This document shows positions 41,672 to 49,942 of a stretch of DNA of 64,000 bases, piece by piece (within the stretch, counting starts at the first letter, position 1; each line of letters starts with the position of its first letter). Both the position numbers and the translations under genes were made by a program. The stretch lies in contig JBAYZO010000005.1 of assembly GCA_041672465.1 (NCBI GenBank), positions 1 to 64,000 on the forward strand, read 5' to 3'. A model generated the notes under the pieces. That model was not told where the DNA came from. It worked only from the letters and a program-made list of their open reading frames with translations, and made no database searches. Origin of the DNA: UBA1206 sp041672465 (lineage in GTDB: Bacteria > Bacillota > Clostridia > Oscillospirales > CAG-382).

Positions 41672-42325
41672 ATGAACTATATAATATCCATAACCAACCC
41701 TAACGCTCTGAACAGGCTTTTGGGGATATGCGATGAACTCGGTCTTTCTCCCCCTGTTATAATGTACGGTTGCGGCACCGCGGCAAAAAGCGTGCTTGAC
41801 CTTTTGGGGATAGACTCAAAAGAGCGAAGAGTGGTGTTTACGGCGGCGGACGACGCCAAAACCCGGGAATTTCTGTACGAGCAAAGAAAAAGACTTTATT
41901 TAGACGCGCCGGGGAACGGCGTCGCGATGTCAATACCCATAAAAAGCGTTGGAGGTGAACTTGCGTTGTCATATTTAGGCGGGGACGGTGAACTAAAGGG
42001 AGCGCCCGAGCTCAAGCCCGGGTACGAACTGATTTTATCCATTATTAACGAGGGTCATTCTGAAACGGTGCTTGACGCGGCAAGATCGGCGGGAGCGAGG
42101 GGCGGCACAATCCTCCACGGCAGGGGGACGGGATCTAAAAGCGCGGAAAAGTTTTTTAAGGTCACTATCGCCCAAGAAAAAGAAGTTATTTTCATAGTCT
42201 CAAAGTCGGACCAAAAATCCGCGATAATGTCGGCCATTTTAAAGTCGGCCGGGCCTAACACCGACGCGGGCGCCATTGTGTTTTCCCTGCCGGTAAACGA
42301 TATCGCGGGGTTTGGGCTTATTTAA
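41672..42325 (+). CDS. PII-like regulator with two fused domains
   Basis: 217 residues, about twice a PII subunit (about 110). The first half (about 1-105) and second half (about 110-217) both show the PII-like beta-alpha-beta start, a glycine-rich T-loop region, and an acid-rich second core: GTAAKSVLDLLGI then KRRVVFTAADDAK; and HGRGTGSKSAEKFFKV then EKEVIFIVSKSDQ, ending DAGAIVFSLPVNDIAG. The domain likely senses adenylate or another metabolite and gates the DUF1538 protein. A fused pair would form a two-fold pseudo-trimer or other ring, unlike the homotrimer of PII. The identification is by pattern. Confidence 0.7.
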   Translation: MNYIISITNPNALNRLLGICDELGLSPPVIMYGCGTAAKSVLDLLGIDSKERRVVFTAADDAKTREFLYEQRKRLYLDAPGNGVAMSIPIKSVGGELALSYLGGDGELKGAPELKPGYELILSIINEGHSETVLDAARSAGARGGTILHGRGTGSKSAEKFFKVTIAQEKEVIFIVSKSDQKSAIMSAILKSAGPNTDAGAIVFSLPVNDIAGFGLI

Positions 42326-42354
42326 CCGTCAAATAAAACATTTTTGTGGGAGTT

Positions 42355-42768
42355 ATGGATAAAAAACCAAACGAATTTATTCGGTTTATTAAGTTCGGCT
42401 TGTTTTCGGCCTCGGCGGGGTTGGTTGAAACAGCCTTGTTTTATCTGTTGGGGCTGTTCCCCGGCATAAATTACTGGCTTTGTTATATGCCGGCTCTTAT
42501 TGTCTCGGTGATTTGGAACTTTACCCTCAACAGGCGGTTTACCTTTAACAGTTCGTCAAACGTACCCCGCGCGATGTTTAAAACTTTCGCTTTTTACGCC
42601 GTGTTTATTCCTGTCTCCACGGTTTTGGGCGAAAAACTTGCCGCGGCGTACAAAGCCTATCCCGCGGCGGACGATATTATCTTCTTTACCACCCTCATTA
42701 TAAACTTTGTGTTGGAATTCCTTTATCAAAGGCTTTATGTGTTCAGAGGGCAAACGGATAACAGATAA
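42355..42768 (+). CDS. GtrA-family small membrane protein
   Basis: 137 residues with four membrane spans. The N-terminal IRFIKFGLFSASAGLVETALFYLL and the SVIWNFTLNRRFTF block are characteristic. GtrA proteins flip or support polyprenyl-linked sugars for surface glycan assembly. The ATG at 42355 is chosen; GGGAG lies unusually close (2 bases), and a GTG three codons earlier without ribosome site is the alternative. No glycosyltransferase is adjacent, so its partner is elsewhere. Confidence 0.85.
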   Translation: MDKKPNEFIRFIKFGLFSASAGLVETALFYLLGLFPGINYWLCYMPALIVSVIWNFTLNRRFTFNSSSNVPRAMFKTFAFYAVFIPVSTVLGEKLAAAYKAYPAADDIIFFTTLIINFVLEFLYQRLYVFRGQTDNR

Positions 42769-42800
42769 AGATAAAAGATAAGAGATAAGAGATAAGAGAA
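42765..42800 (+). repeat. Polypurine microsatellite GATAAGA
   Basis: GATAA and AGAGATAA words repeat about five times immediately before the AmmeMemo gene. A related run is found before trmD. Confidence 0.75.
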
Positions 42801-42844
42801 ATGGAAAAAGTCGGCAGATTTATTGTAACAAAGGAGGTGCGCAA

Positions 42845-44230
42845 ATGCCGCTGACGGGGGCTTTTGTATTCCCGCACCCGCCAATTATTTTGCCGGAGGT
42901 GGGAAAGGGAGAACAGTTCCGTATTCAAAAAACCATTGACTCTTTCCGCAAGGCCGCGTCTGTCATCGCCGGGCTGAAACCCGATACCATCGTGGTCTCC
43001 ACCCCTCACTCGGTTGCCTACCAAGATTATTTTCACATCTCCCCCGGGCACCGGGCAAAAGGCGATATGTCAAGGTTCGGCGCCCCGGGCGCGGAGGTAT
43101 TCGCGAAATACGACGCCGAATTTGTATTTCGGCTTGAAGCCCTTGCCAAAGAACAAAACATCATGGCGGGAACTTTAGGGGAAAGATCCCCCGAACTCGA
43201 CCACGGCACGGTCATACCCCTTCTTTTTGTAAACGAAGTCTACACAAATTATAAGTTAATCCGTATCGGTCTTTCGGGGCTTTCCCCCGAAACCCACTAT
43301 CGGCTCGGCAAGCTTGTGTCCGAAACCTCAGACCTTCTCGGGAGAAACACCGTTTTTATCGCAAGCGGAGATTTATCCCATAAACTGACGCGGGACGGTC
43401 CTTACGGCTGGGCAAAAGAGGGCGGGGAGTTTGACAGTATCGTCACCGCCGCTTTGTCAAGCGGGGATTTCTTAACCCTGCTTGGCATACCCGAGGAATT
43501 TGCCGAAAAGGCCGCGGAATGCGGGTTAAAGTCATTTTTAATAATGGCGGGATCGCTTGACGGCAAAAAAGTTAAATCAAATCTTTTGTCTTACGAGGGG
43601 CCGTTCGGGGTGGGTTACGCGGTGGCGGTGATTTTACCCGATGGCGACTATGAGGGAAAACCAATTCTTGAAGAGTACGAGGAAAAAACAAAAGCCCAAA
43701 CGCGAAAAACCCGTGAGAACGAAAGCGAGCCCGTAAGGCTGGCGCGGCATTTTGTGGAAAGCTATATAAAGACAAAAACCCTCCCGTCGTTTCCGGGGAA
43801 TCTTTCGGGTTCGCTTACAAAACAAAAAGCGGGGGTGTTTGTCACCCTTAAGATAAACGGAAAGCTCCGCGGATGCATGGGAACCATAGAACCCGCCGAA
43901 AAAAGCGTCGCGGAGGAAATAAAGCAAAACGCCGTCACGGCGTGTTCCCGCGACCCGCGCTTTGACAGGGTGCGGGAAGACGAGCTTGGGCGCATCACCT
44001 ACAGCGTTGACATTCTCTCCCCGCCGGAGGCTATAGACTCCCCCGAGCTCCTTGACGTCAAGCATTACGGAGTTATCGTTTCATCGGGCGAAAGGCGGGG
44101 GCTTCTCCTCCCTGATCTTACGGGCGTGGACACGGTGGAAGAGCAAATAAGCATCGCCCGCCAAAAAGCCGGTATACGGGAAAACGAGAAAATAAACCTT
44201 GAGCGATTTAAGGTGGTGAGGCACACTTGA
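42845..44230 (+). CDS. AmmeMemoRadiSam protein B-A fusion (Memo plus AMMECR1)
   Basis: 461 residues. The N-terminal half (about 1-265) is the Memo/LigB-like class III dioxygenase fold: FPHPPIILPEVGKGE, STPHSVAYQDYF, DHGTVIPLLF and ASGDLSHKL supply the metal-binding His/Asp. The C-terminal half (about 295-461) is AMMECR1: LPSFPGNLSGSLTKQKAGVFVTLKINGKLRGCMGTIEP, RDPRFDRVREDEL and RGLLLPDL. These two usually occur as separate or fused AmmeMemoRadiSam partners of a radical SAM protein; that gene overlaps by four bases here. AAAGGAGG precedes the ATG. Its pathway is unknown. Confidence 0.92.
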   Translation: MPLTGAFVFPHPPIILPEVGKGEQFRIQKTIDSFRKAASVIAGLKPDTIVVSTPHSVAYQDYFHISPGHRAKGDMSRFGAPGAEVFAKYDAEFVFRLEALAKEQNIMAGTLGERSPELDHGTVIPLLFVNEVYTNYKLIRIGLSGLSPETHYRLGKLVSETSDLLGRNTVFIASGDLSHKLTRDGPYGWAKEGGEFDSIVTAALSSGDFLTLLGIPEEFAEKAAECGLKSFLIMAGSLDGKKVKSNLLSYEGPFGVGYAVAVILPDGDYEGKPILEEYEEKTKAQTRKTRENESEPVRLARHFVESYIKTKTLPSFPGNLSGSLTKQKAGVFVTLKINGKLRGCMGTIEPAEKSVAEEIKQNAVTACSRDPRFDRVREDELGRITYSVDILSPPEAIDSPELLDVKHYGVIVSSGERRGLLLPDLTGVDTVEEQISIARQKAGIRENEKINLERFKVVRHT

Positions 44231-45047
44231 AGATAAGCTGTGAAATCTGCCCCCACCGCTGTATGCTTGACGATGGCCAAACGGGTCTTTGCGGCGCGAG
44301 GAAGAACGACGGCGGCAGGGTCGTCTGCGATTCTTACGGCAAACTGACCTCTCTTGCCTTGACCCTATTGAAAAAAAGCCCTTCGCGCGCTTTATGCCGG
44401 GGACAAAAATCCTTTCCGCCGGGAGCTACGGCTGCAACATGCGCTGCCCTTTTTGCCAAAATCACTCCATTTCCCTTTCATTTGATGAAAAAACTCTTTA
44501 CTTCCCCCCGGAAAAGCTGGTTAAGTTTGCCGAAAGCCTTATCCCTCAGGGGAACATCGGGCTGGCGTTTACCTATAACGAACCGCTGATAAGCTATGAA
44601 TATGTGTACGACACCTCGTCGCTCGCGAAGAGGCAAGGGCAAAAAACCGCGCTGGTGACAAACGGCTTTATAAACGAGGAACCGTTAAGGCGACTTCTGC
44701 CGTATATAGACGCTATGAATATTGACTTAAAAGGCTTTTCGGCGGAGTTTTACAAAAAACTTCAGGGCGGGCTTGAGGAAGTAAAAAACACCATCGCCAT
44801 AGCGGCCAGCAGTTGCCATGTCGAGGTAACAACCCTTATTATTCCCGGCGAGAATGACTCAGAAGACGAAATGAAAAGCCTTGCCGGCTGGGTTGCTTCG
44901 GTTAGAGAGGATATCCCGCTCCATGTCTCCCGCTTTTTCCCCTCCCATTTATATTCGGACAAGCTCCCGACGCCGGTTTCAAAAATATATAAGCTTGCCG
45001 AGACGGCGCGGGAATTTTTAAAATATGTCTACACCGGCAACTGCTGA
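44227..45047 (+). pseudogene. AmmeMemoRadiSam radical SAM enzyme, interrupted by frameshift
   Basis: Two frames together give one protein. Frame 1 (TTG at 44227) reads MKISCEICPHRCMLDDGQTG through YGKLTSLAL, then diverges. The next frame continues DPIEKKPFARFMPGTKIL, the radical SAM motif SYGCNMRCPFCQN, and on to the C-terminus. A missing base at about 44356-44361 (GCCTTGAC where GCCCTTGAC would fit) explains it. A seven-A run at 44371-44377 lies downstream. It may be a sequencing error, a true pseudogene, or rescued by slippage. The start overlaps the fusion gene stop. Confidence 0.85.
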
Positions 45048-45070
45048 GTTTGAAAAAGAAAGGTCATTAA

Positions 45071-46168
45071 ATGACAAAAAAAACCTCCGTAACGCTTATT
45101 ATTATCTTAATTTTAATAATTTCCGCAATTTGCTGCGGGGCGCTTGTCTCCTGCTCCGGCAATGACGAAAACTATACCATCGCCCTTATAACGGGCGCGT
45201 CGGGGGTGACAAACCGCTCGGCCGCGCAGGGAACTTACGCGGGGATTGTAAGCTATTGTTCGGGCAAAAACATAACCTACAAATATTTTGTGCCGGAAGA
45301 AGACACCGAAACGTCTTATTCGGAAGCGGCCGAAAAAGCGCTTGAGGACGGGGCAAAGCTTATTGTGTTCGCCGGCTATAATTTATCCGCCGCCGCTAAG
45401 GCCGCCGCCGAAAACAACAAAGACCGTGACTTTTTGCTTGTGGACTGCTACGGCGATTACGAAGACATAAACTGCTTTTCGGTGTCTTTCCGCGAGGAGC
45501 AGGCGGGTTTTCTCGCCGGGTACGCGGCGGTGACGGAGGGGCACACAAAGTTGGGGTTTGTTTCAAGCGGGGAAAACGAGATAACAAAAAAATATCTCTA
45601 CGGTTTTATCGCCGGCGCGGAATACGCCGCCGTGCTGTACAGCGTCCCGCAGGGCGAAATCAAGTGCTGGTATACCGAAAACAGCGAGGACGACAGGATT
45701 AAAAGGCTGGTCATGGACTGGTACGGGGAAGGCGTTCAGAGCATTATGATTTGCGGCGAGGGAATCGCGAAGCCCGTTATTTCGGCGGCGAACATTATGA
45801 AGGGCAGAACGATAGGCTGCGATATGGATCAAGCCGGTAACAGCGAGCGTTACCTCACCTCGGCGGTTAAAAATTATGAGAGCGTCGTGATGACTTTGCT
45901 TGAATCTTATTTCAGGCTGAACAAATGGGACGACACAAAGGAGGGGAAGAATGTTGTCTTCGGCATCGAAACCGACAGCGTAGGGCTCCCGACCGGCGCG
46001 GGAAGTTTCAGATTTTCCGCTTGGTCGACAGACTCATACGAAACCGTCTACGCAAGGCTAAAGTCGGGGAAGATCCCAAGCCCCTCCCCCGACTCCCCGC
46101 CGATTACCGCGGTTTTTCAAGTGGTAGTCATAACGGACGTCCCGGTAAACGGAGAACAGTCGGAATAA
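45071..46168 (+). CDS. BMP-family substrate-binding lipoprotein
   Basis: 365 residues. The signal sequence ends at lipobox GALVSC. The Bmp/Med domain shows ITGASGVTNRSAAQGTYAGIV, GAKLIVFAGY, the FRE-EQAGFLAGYAAVTEGHTKLGFVSSGEN block and IGCDMDQAG. Members bind nucleosides or other solutes for an ABC importer. No permease or ATPase is adjacent, so its transporter lies elsewhere. It is 23 bases after the radical SAM gene. Confidence 0.82.
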   Translation: MTKKTSVTLIIILILIISAICCGALVSCSGNDENYTIALITGASGVTNRSAAQGTYAGIVSYCSGKNITYKYFVPEEDTETSYSEAAEKALEDGAKLIVFAGYNLSAAAKAAAENNKDRDFLLVDCYGDYEDINCFSVSFREEQAGFLAGYAAVTEGHTKLGFVSSGENEITKKYLYGFIAGAEYAAVLYSVPQGEIKCWYTENSEDDRIKRLVMDWYGEGVQSIMICGEGIAKPVISAANIMKGRTIGCDMDQAGNSERYLTSAVKNYESVVMTLLESYFRLNKWDDTKEGKNVVFGIETDSVGLPTGAGSFRFSAWSTDSYETVYARLKSGKIPSPSPDSPPITAVFQVVVITDVPVNGEQSE

Positions 46169-46197
46169 AAAGTATAAATATCCCTTAAAACATACGC

Positions 46198-46223
46198 AAG
46201 CCGGGTGAATTCTCACCCGGCTT
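46198..46223. terminator. Convergent hairpin between BMP and serpin genes
   Basis: AAGCCGGGTGA (46198-46208) pairs perfectly with 46213-46223 around a 4-base loop. T-tracts are poor on both sides, but its position between convergent genes suggests termination. Confidence 0.65.
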
Positions 46224-46255
46224 GTGATATTAAGTTTATAAAGTTATGAGTTGTT

Positions 46256-47515
46256 TTAGAAGTTTGTCACCGCTCCGATAAACATCGGGAGCCCCGTCGC
46301 GTTATCGACAATGGCATAGACAAACGGGCGGTCAAGGATAACTTCATATTCAAACATCGGCGCGCACTCGTCTTTCATTGTCCCCCAAGTAATTGCCGCC
46401 GCTTTTGTGCCGCTGCGGTCTACTTGAATAAATACTTTTTGGTCGACGTCGGAACAATAAATGTTCCCGCGTTCGGAATACCCGAGCTTTGAAAAATCGG
46501 CGGCGGACGCAAACATATCAATCATTCCCATTGATTTAAGCGTGTCGTTGAGATTCATTTTTAAGCTGTAAGTGAATTCTGGCATTTTTACCGAGACGGA
46601 TGAGCTGATTCTGCTTTCCCAAATCTCAAGCCACTCCCCGCCGCTAAGGGAATCGATATAGTCGTACACATCCACACCCTCGTCGGGGAGAAGCCCGATC
46701 ATGCTGTACCTGCCGCCGGCATAATTTTTCGCGAACCCCCGCGCGGAGCCGGATGAAATATATACCTGCTCGCCGGAAGAAAGCATCTTAACGGTTTTTA
46801 CCCCGCCGCCGTAATTTGTGAAGACCCCGTCGTTAACGTTTTCTTTCTCATATTTTACTTCCCATTTCGCGTCAAACACCAGCGCGTTGACAAGATACAT
46901 AACGTCGTCGTCGCTGATCTCGTCAATCATTTTGTCAATCAACCCGTCGGTGTAGCGCTTGCACCAAGCATTAATATCGTCAAGCGTAGTGGAGTCAAAT
47001 TTCGCCGAGTAAATCTGCGCGTTATACCAGTCGGCGTTGGTTTGCAAAAAATCCTCGTTGACATGCAGTCTGTTTTCCTCGTTGCGGAACCAAATCGAGT
47101 CCGCGATACTAAACTTGCAATCGTCGGCGTGGTAAAGTGATGAGGTAAAGGCGTACAGGCATTCGTTCAGCGTTTCGATATCCATTCCGAACGCCTCTTC
47201 CATTTGGGTTTTGGTGTTGCCGTCGGCGCCGTTGGCTATCATGGCAAGGCAAATAATTGCGGAAAGCGGCGACACAAGGTCGTTTTTACCGTCCTTTGTC
47301 ACAAGCCCCTTGAACAGCTTCAGCGAGAAATCCGCCATCGAGGCTTTAAAATCGTCGGTGACTTCCCCTTGCGAAGTAGCTTTTCGGCTGTATCCGCTCG
47401 ACAGTTCCAGCGCGCTGACATTAAGCCCGCAGGAGACGCAAGGCAAAACCATTACCCCCACCAGAATCAGGCAAACAGCAGCTCTCAGCGCGTGTTTTCT
47501 TCTTATAAAAACCAT
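46256..47515 (-). CDS. Serpin-family lipoprotein
   Basis: 419 residues. The signal peptide ends at lipobox LPCVSC. The serpin core has LVSPLSAIICLAMIANGADGNT, SIWFRNEENRLHVNEDF, YLVNALVFDAKWEVKYE, MPEFTYSLKMNLNDTLKSMGM and the C-terminal PFVYAIVDNATGLPMFIGAV. The hinge GTKAAAITWG differs from the usual GTEAAAAT by lysine at P17 (E->K), but the small-residue run supports an inhibitory serpin. It likely traps serine proteases at the cell surface. GAAAGGATGG precedes the ATG, and the gene lies 64 bases after the anti-sigma gene. Confidence 0.92.
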   Translation of the reverse strand: MVFIRRKHALRAAVCLILVGVMVLPCVSCGLNVSALELSSGYSRKATSQGEVTDDFKASMADFSLKLFKGLVTKDGKNDLVSPLSAIICLAMIANGADGNTKTQMEEAFGMDIETLNECLYAFTSSLYHADDCKFSIADSIWFRNEENRLHVNEDFLQTNADWYNAQIYSAKFDSTTLDDINAWCKRYTDGLIDKMIDEISDDDVMYLVNALVFDAKWEVKYEKENVNDGVFTNYGGGVKTVKMLSSGEQVYISSGSARGFAKNYAGGRYSMIGLLPDEGVDVYDYIDSLSGGEWLEIWESRISSSVSVKMPEFTYSLKMNLNDTLKSMGMIDMFASAADFSKLGYSERGNIYCSDVDQKVFIQVDRSGTKAAAITWGTMKDECAPMFEYEVILDRPFVYAIVDNATGLPMFIGAVTNF

Positions 47516-47579
47516 ATTAAGCCATCCTTTCAGTTTTATATGTTTATTTATTTATCCGTTTATTTCTTTTATTGCCGTT

Positions 47580-48266
47580 TTAAGGCGAGAAAATAATTTT
47601 ATATCCGTTTATAACGTAGGAAAGGGTTATCTTCCCCAGCTCAAGCGCGCCGGAGCGGAGATGCTCGGCGAATAAAAACGTTTTTTCGTCGTCGGGGTAA
47701 AACAAAAAGCTTATGGTGACGCTCCCCGACGCGTCGGCTTTTTTTGGCGTGAGCGTGACGGACAGGCTGTCCGCCTCTCTCCCCGAATGGGAGGAAAAGA
47801 TATATCCGGGAAAGGTAAAGACTGTTTCGGTTCCCGCGGTAAAGTCGCCGGGGTCAATGACAATTCTCAGCGTTCCGCCGCCGAGCGCCCCGCTCATAAG
47901 GCCGTAACTAAGCTCAAGCACGGGCTGTTCCGCGGGGAGGTATTCGCTTTGCTCCACCCTTAGCCTATGGGCGAGGATTCCCGCCCAAGCGGGGTTAGAG
48001 AGGCTGTCCTCCGTTTCCGGGCCGGAGATATCAATGCCTTTTTCTTCCTTGAACGATTCTTCTTTATTCTTCACGTCGTCCACGGGGCGGAAAAAAATTG
48101 AAGTGCTTAAAAAAACTACAAAACACAGCCCCGCCGCGACCCCGCCGTAAATTGCCCGGCGGAGTTTTACTCTTCGCCCGAAATGGTTTTTAACGCTTTC
48201 CTCGCCCGCGCCGCAAATCAAGTCGTCTCCGATTTGCCCGACGCTGTTCCAAAGCAGTTGATTCAT
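47580..48266 (-). CDS. Probable anti-sigma factor
   Basis: 228 residues. A cytosolic N-terminus (about 1-38), one membrane span (about 39-60) and an extracytoplasmic domain of about 170 residues follow. The gene overlaps the ECF sigma gene by four bases. This topology and coupling are those of a cognate anti-sigma, but no zinc anti-sigma HxxxCxxC motif is present. The outside part ends with a probable beta domain (about 105-228). No named family was recognised. Confidence 0.65.
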   Translation of the reverse strand: MNQLLWNSVGQIGDDLICGAGEESVKNHFGRRVKLRRAIYGGVAAGLCFVVFLSTSIFFRPVDDVKNKEESFKEEKGIDISGPETEDSLSNPAWAGILAHRLRVEQSEYLPAEQPVLELSYGLMSGALGGGTLRIVIDPGDFTAGTETVFTFPGYIFSSHSGREADSLSVTLTPKKADASGSVTISFLFYPDDEKTFLFAEHLRSGALELGKITLSYVINGYKIIFSP

Positions 48267-48814
48267 ACTGTAAACCCCTCCTTTTCGAGGTGTTCCCTAA
48301 GCTTTTTGCGGGTTCTCATAAGCCGCATGGCGATACCGTTTTTGCTCATTCCCGTGAGCGTTGCCAAATAAGCCAGCGAGTCGGCGTAGAAATATCTCCG
48401 CACAAATAAATATTGGGTATCCCTGCTCTCCCCCCGCAAAAAGTTATCAATCGCGCCGCCGAGCCCGTTTTCGTTTAAGAGAGCGCTTTCCCTGTCGGGG
48501 ATAATCTCCTCAAGCTCGCCGTCAAGCGACAAAGTGTTAGCACTGCGCTTTTGGGCGGTGTTTTTATGGAACAGGTTATATGAAATATTCCGCACAATCC
48601 GGCAGAGATACGCGAAGTAATTAACCGGTCTTGTCGGCGGGATAGCGTTCCAAGCCGCGAGATAGGTGTCGTTTACGCATTCTTCGGAATCGGGGCGGCT
48701 CTCTGTTATGCTGTAAGAAATGCCGCAAAGCTTTTTGCCGTATTTTTTATCGGTTTCTCTAATCGCGGCCTCGTCGCGCCCAAAGAACAAATCAAGTATC
48801 GCGCTGTCTTCCAT
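48263..48814 (-). CDS. ECF-family RNA polymerase sigma factor
   Basis: 183 residues. Region 2 contains DSEECVNDTYLAAWNAIPP and NYFAYLCRIVRNISYNLFHK. The region 4 helix-turn-helix is YADSLAYLATLTGMSKNGIAMRLMRTRKKLREHL. Sigma factors of this size direct transcription of envelope-stress genes; a membrane anti-sigma is encoded directly downstream and a serpin next. The three may be one transcript. No conserved ECF promoter was recognised upstream. Confidence 0.88.
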   Translation of the reverse strand: MEDSAILDLFFGRDEAAIRETDKKYGKKLCGISYSITESRPDSEECVNDTYLAAWNAIPPTRPVNYFAYLCRIVRNISYNLFHKNTAQKRSANTLSLDGELEEIIPDRESALLNENGLGGAIDNFLRGESRDTQYLFVRRYFYADSLAYLATLTGMSKNGIAMRLMRTRKKLREHLEKEGFTV

Positions 48815-49026
48815 TTGTCCCCCTTTGTTTTACCGGCCGGGCAAACCGTCCTTTATAAAGGTTACAAAGCCCCTCACTATATAAGTACGGTTTCAGCCGC
48901 CGATATAACGCATAAGCTGAAATATTATCGGATTATTTATTATATCATTCATTTACAAAGAATTCCATTGTTTTCTAAAATGAGTTTTATAAACCCGATT
49001 TGCGTATAATATTCCCTTTTCACCCC

Positions 49027-49068
49027 CCAACAACAAAACTTCCGCCCCCGCGGAAGTTTTGTTGTTGG
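49027..49068 (-). terminator. 19-bp perfect hairpin after the membrane protein gene
   Basis: CCAACAACAAAACTTCCGC (49027-49045) pairs perfectly with 49050-49068 around CCCC. It lies 24 bases past the stop of the minus-strand gene. There is no T-tract, so termination would rely on stem strength. Confidence 0.5.
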
Positions 49069-49092
49069 AATGTTGACCCTCAGCCAAAGTTT

Positions 49093-49776
49093 TTACCCCC
49101 CCGAAGCCGTCGGCTCGGCTATGTTTTGGGATTTTTGCTGTTCTTTTAACTTTAGCCCAATAACGGTGTCCCTGCCGCTTGTAAGCGAAATCAGGCAGTC
49201 GCCTTTTTTGTATTCCACATCCACGCCGATAAAATACTGCTCGACCAGCTCCACGGGAAAGTAATATTCGGCTAACTTTTTTTCATACATCACGGGATAA
49301 GTCAGCCTCGCGGGGTTGCCGTTTATATATAAAAACGACGAGTTTGTAAAGCAGTCAAGGGCTTCCCCGCTGTTCCGGAACATAACCGTAAGCATTTCGC
49401 CGTCCCCGGCGTAGGACAAATCGCAAAGCTTGTCAAGGGTAGAGAGCGAGACATACAAGGCGCGGTATTTGTTCGCGCCCTCGGAGTTTTCGGCCGCTAT
49501 CGTCTTCCCCGTGGGGCTGATAGCTTTTACCGAGTAAAGTTTCGCGGCTTTGGGGGTAGAATTAAACGAATAATAATAATAAGCCGCGACAAAAAGACTA
49601 ATAATAACATAAAAGGTTAAGAATACAAGCATGACGGCAAGCAACGCCTGACGGCGGTGTTTTTTAAGCCGGCGGCTTTCCTTAACCCTCGCGGGGGGTT
49701 TTTTGCCCGGCAAAGGGGGCGCTTTTTGGGGAAGCGCTTTTTTGGGAATAGTTTTCGGGGGATTATTTTTTTTCAC
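49093..49776 (-). CDS. Membrane-anchored protein with copper amine oxidase-like N-domain
   Basis: 227 residues. A Lys/Pro-rich cytosolic N-terminus (about 1-45, repeats of PKKALPQKAPPLPGKKPPA type) precedes a membrane span at about 46-70. The outer region (about 90-210) resembles the copper amine oxidase N-terminal-like domain, with SFLYINGNPARLTYP, FPVELVEQYFIGVDVEY and a DCLISLTSG end. This domain is a common surface module in Firmicutes, without catalytic activity of its own. Function unknown. The promoter lies just upstream. Confidence 0.68.
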   Translation of the reverse strand: MKKNNPPKTIPKKALPQKAPPLPGKKPPARVKESRRLKKHRRQALLAVMLVFLTFYVIISLFVAAYYYYSFNSTPKAAKLYSVKAISPTGKTIAAENSEGANKYRALYVSLSTLDKLCDLSYAGDGEMLTVMFRNSGEALDCFTNSSFLYINGNPARLTYPVMYEKKLAEYYFPVELVEQYFIGVDVEYKKGDCLISLTSGRDTVIGLKLKEQQKSQNIAEPTASGG

Positions 49777-49833
49777 GCCTTTTCACCCCTAACGCGATTA
49801 TATTTTGGGTTTTACGCCTATAATTTACAATTG

Positions 49834-49862
49834 ATTATAGCAAATAAACAAAGCTAAAGCAA
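49834..49862 (-). promoter_or_regulatory. Promoter of 49.1-kb membrane protein gene
   Basis: TTGCTT (49862-49857) and perfect TATAAT (49839-49834) on the minus strand, 17 bases apart, about 50 bases before the gene. Confidence 0.6.
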
Positions 49863-49942
49863 TGCGTTTTTCACCTTTTTTTATAAAAGTCATAATCTTA
49901 ATAATGCCGGCGCAGTTACAAATCCCTGCCGTGGAGGGGAAA

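Noticed and set aside
44289..45047. Independent radical SAM gene starting at 44289
   Set aside because: The first 24 residues of that frame are unlike the family, whereas the conserved N-terminal cysteine region is present upstream in another frame, so one broken gene is the better reading.
46198..46223. Operator palindrome
   Set aside because: It lies between two convergent stop codons with no promoter nearby, so a terminator hairpin is more likely.
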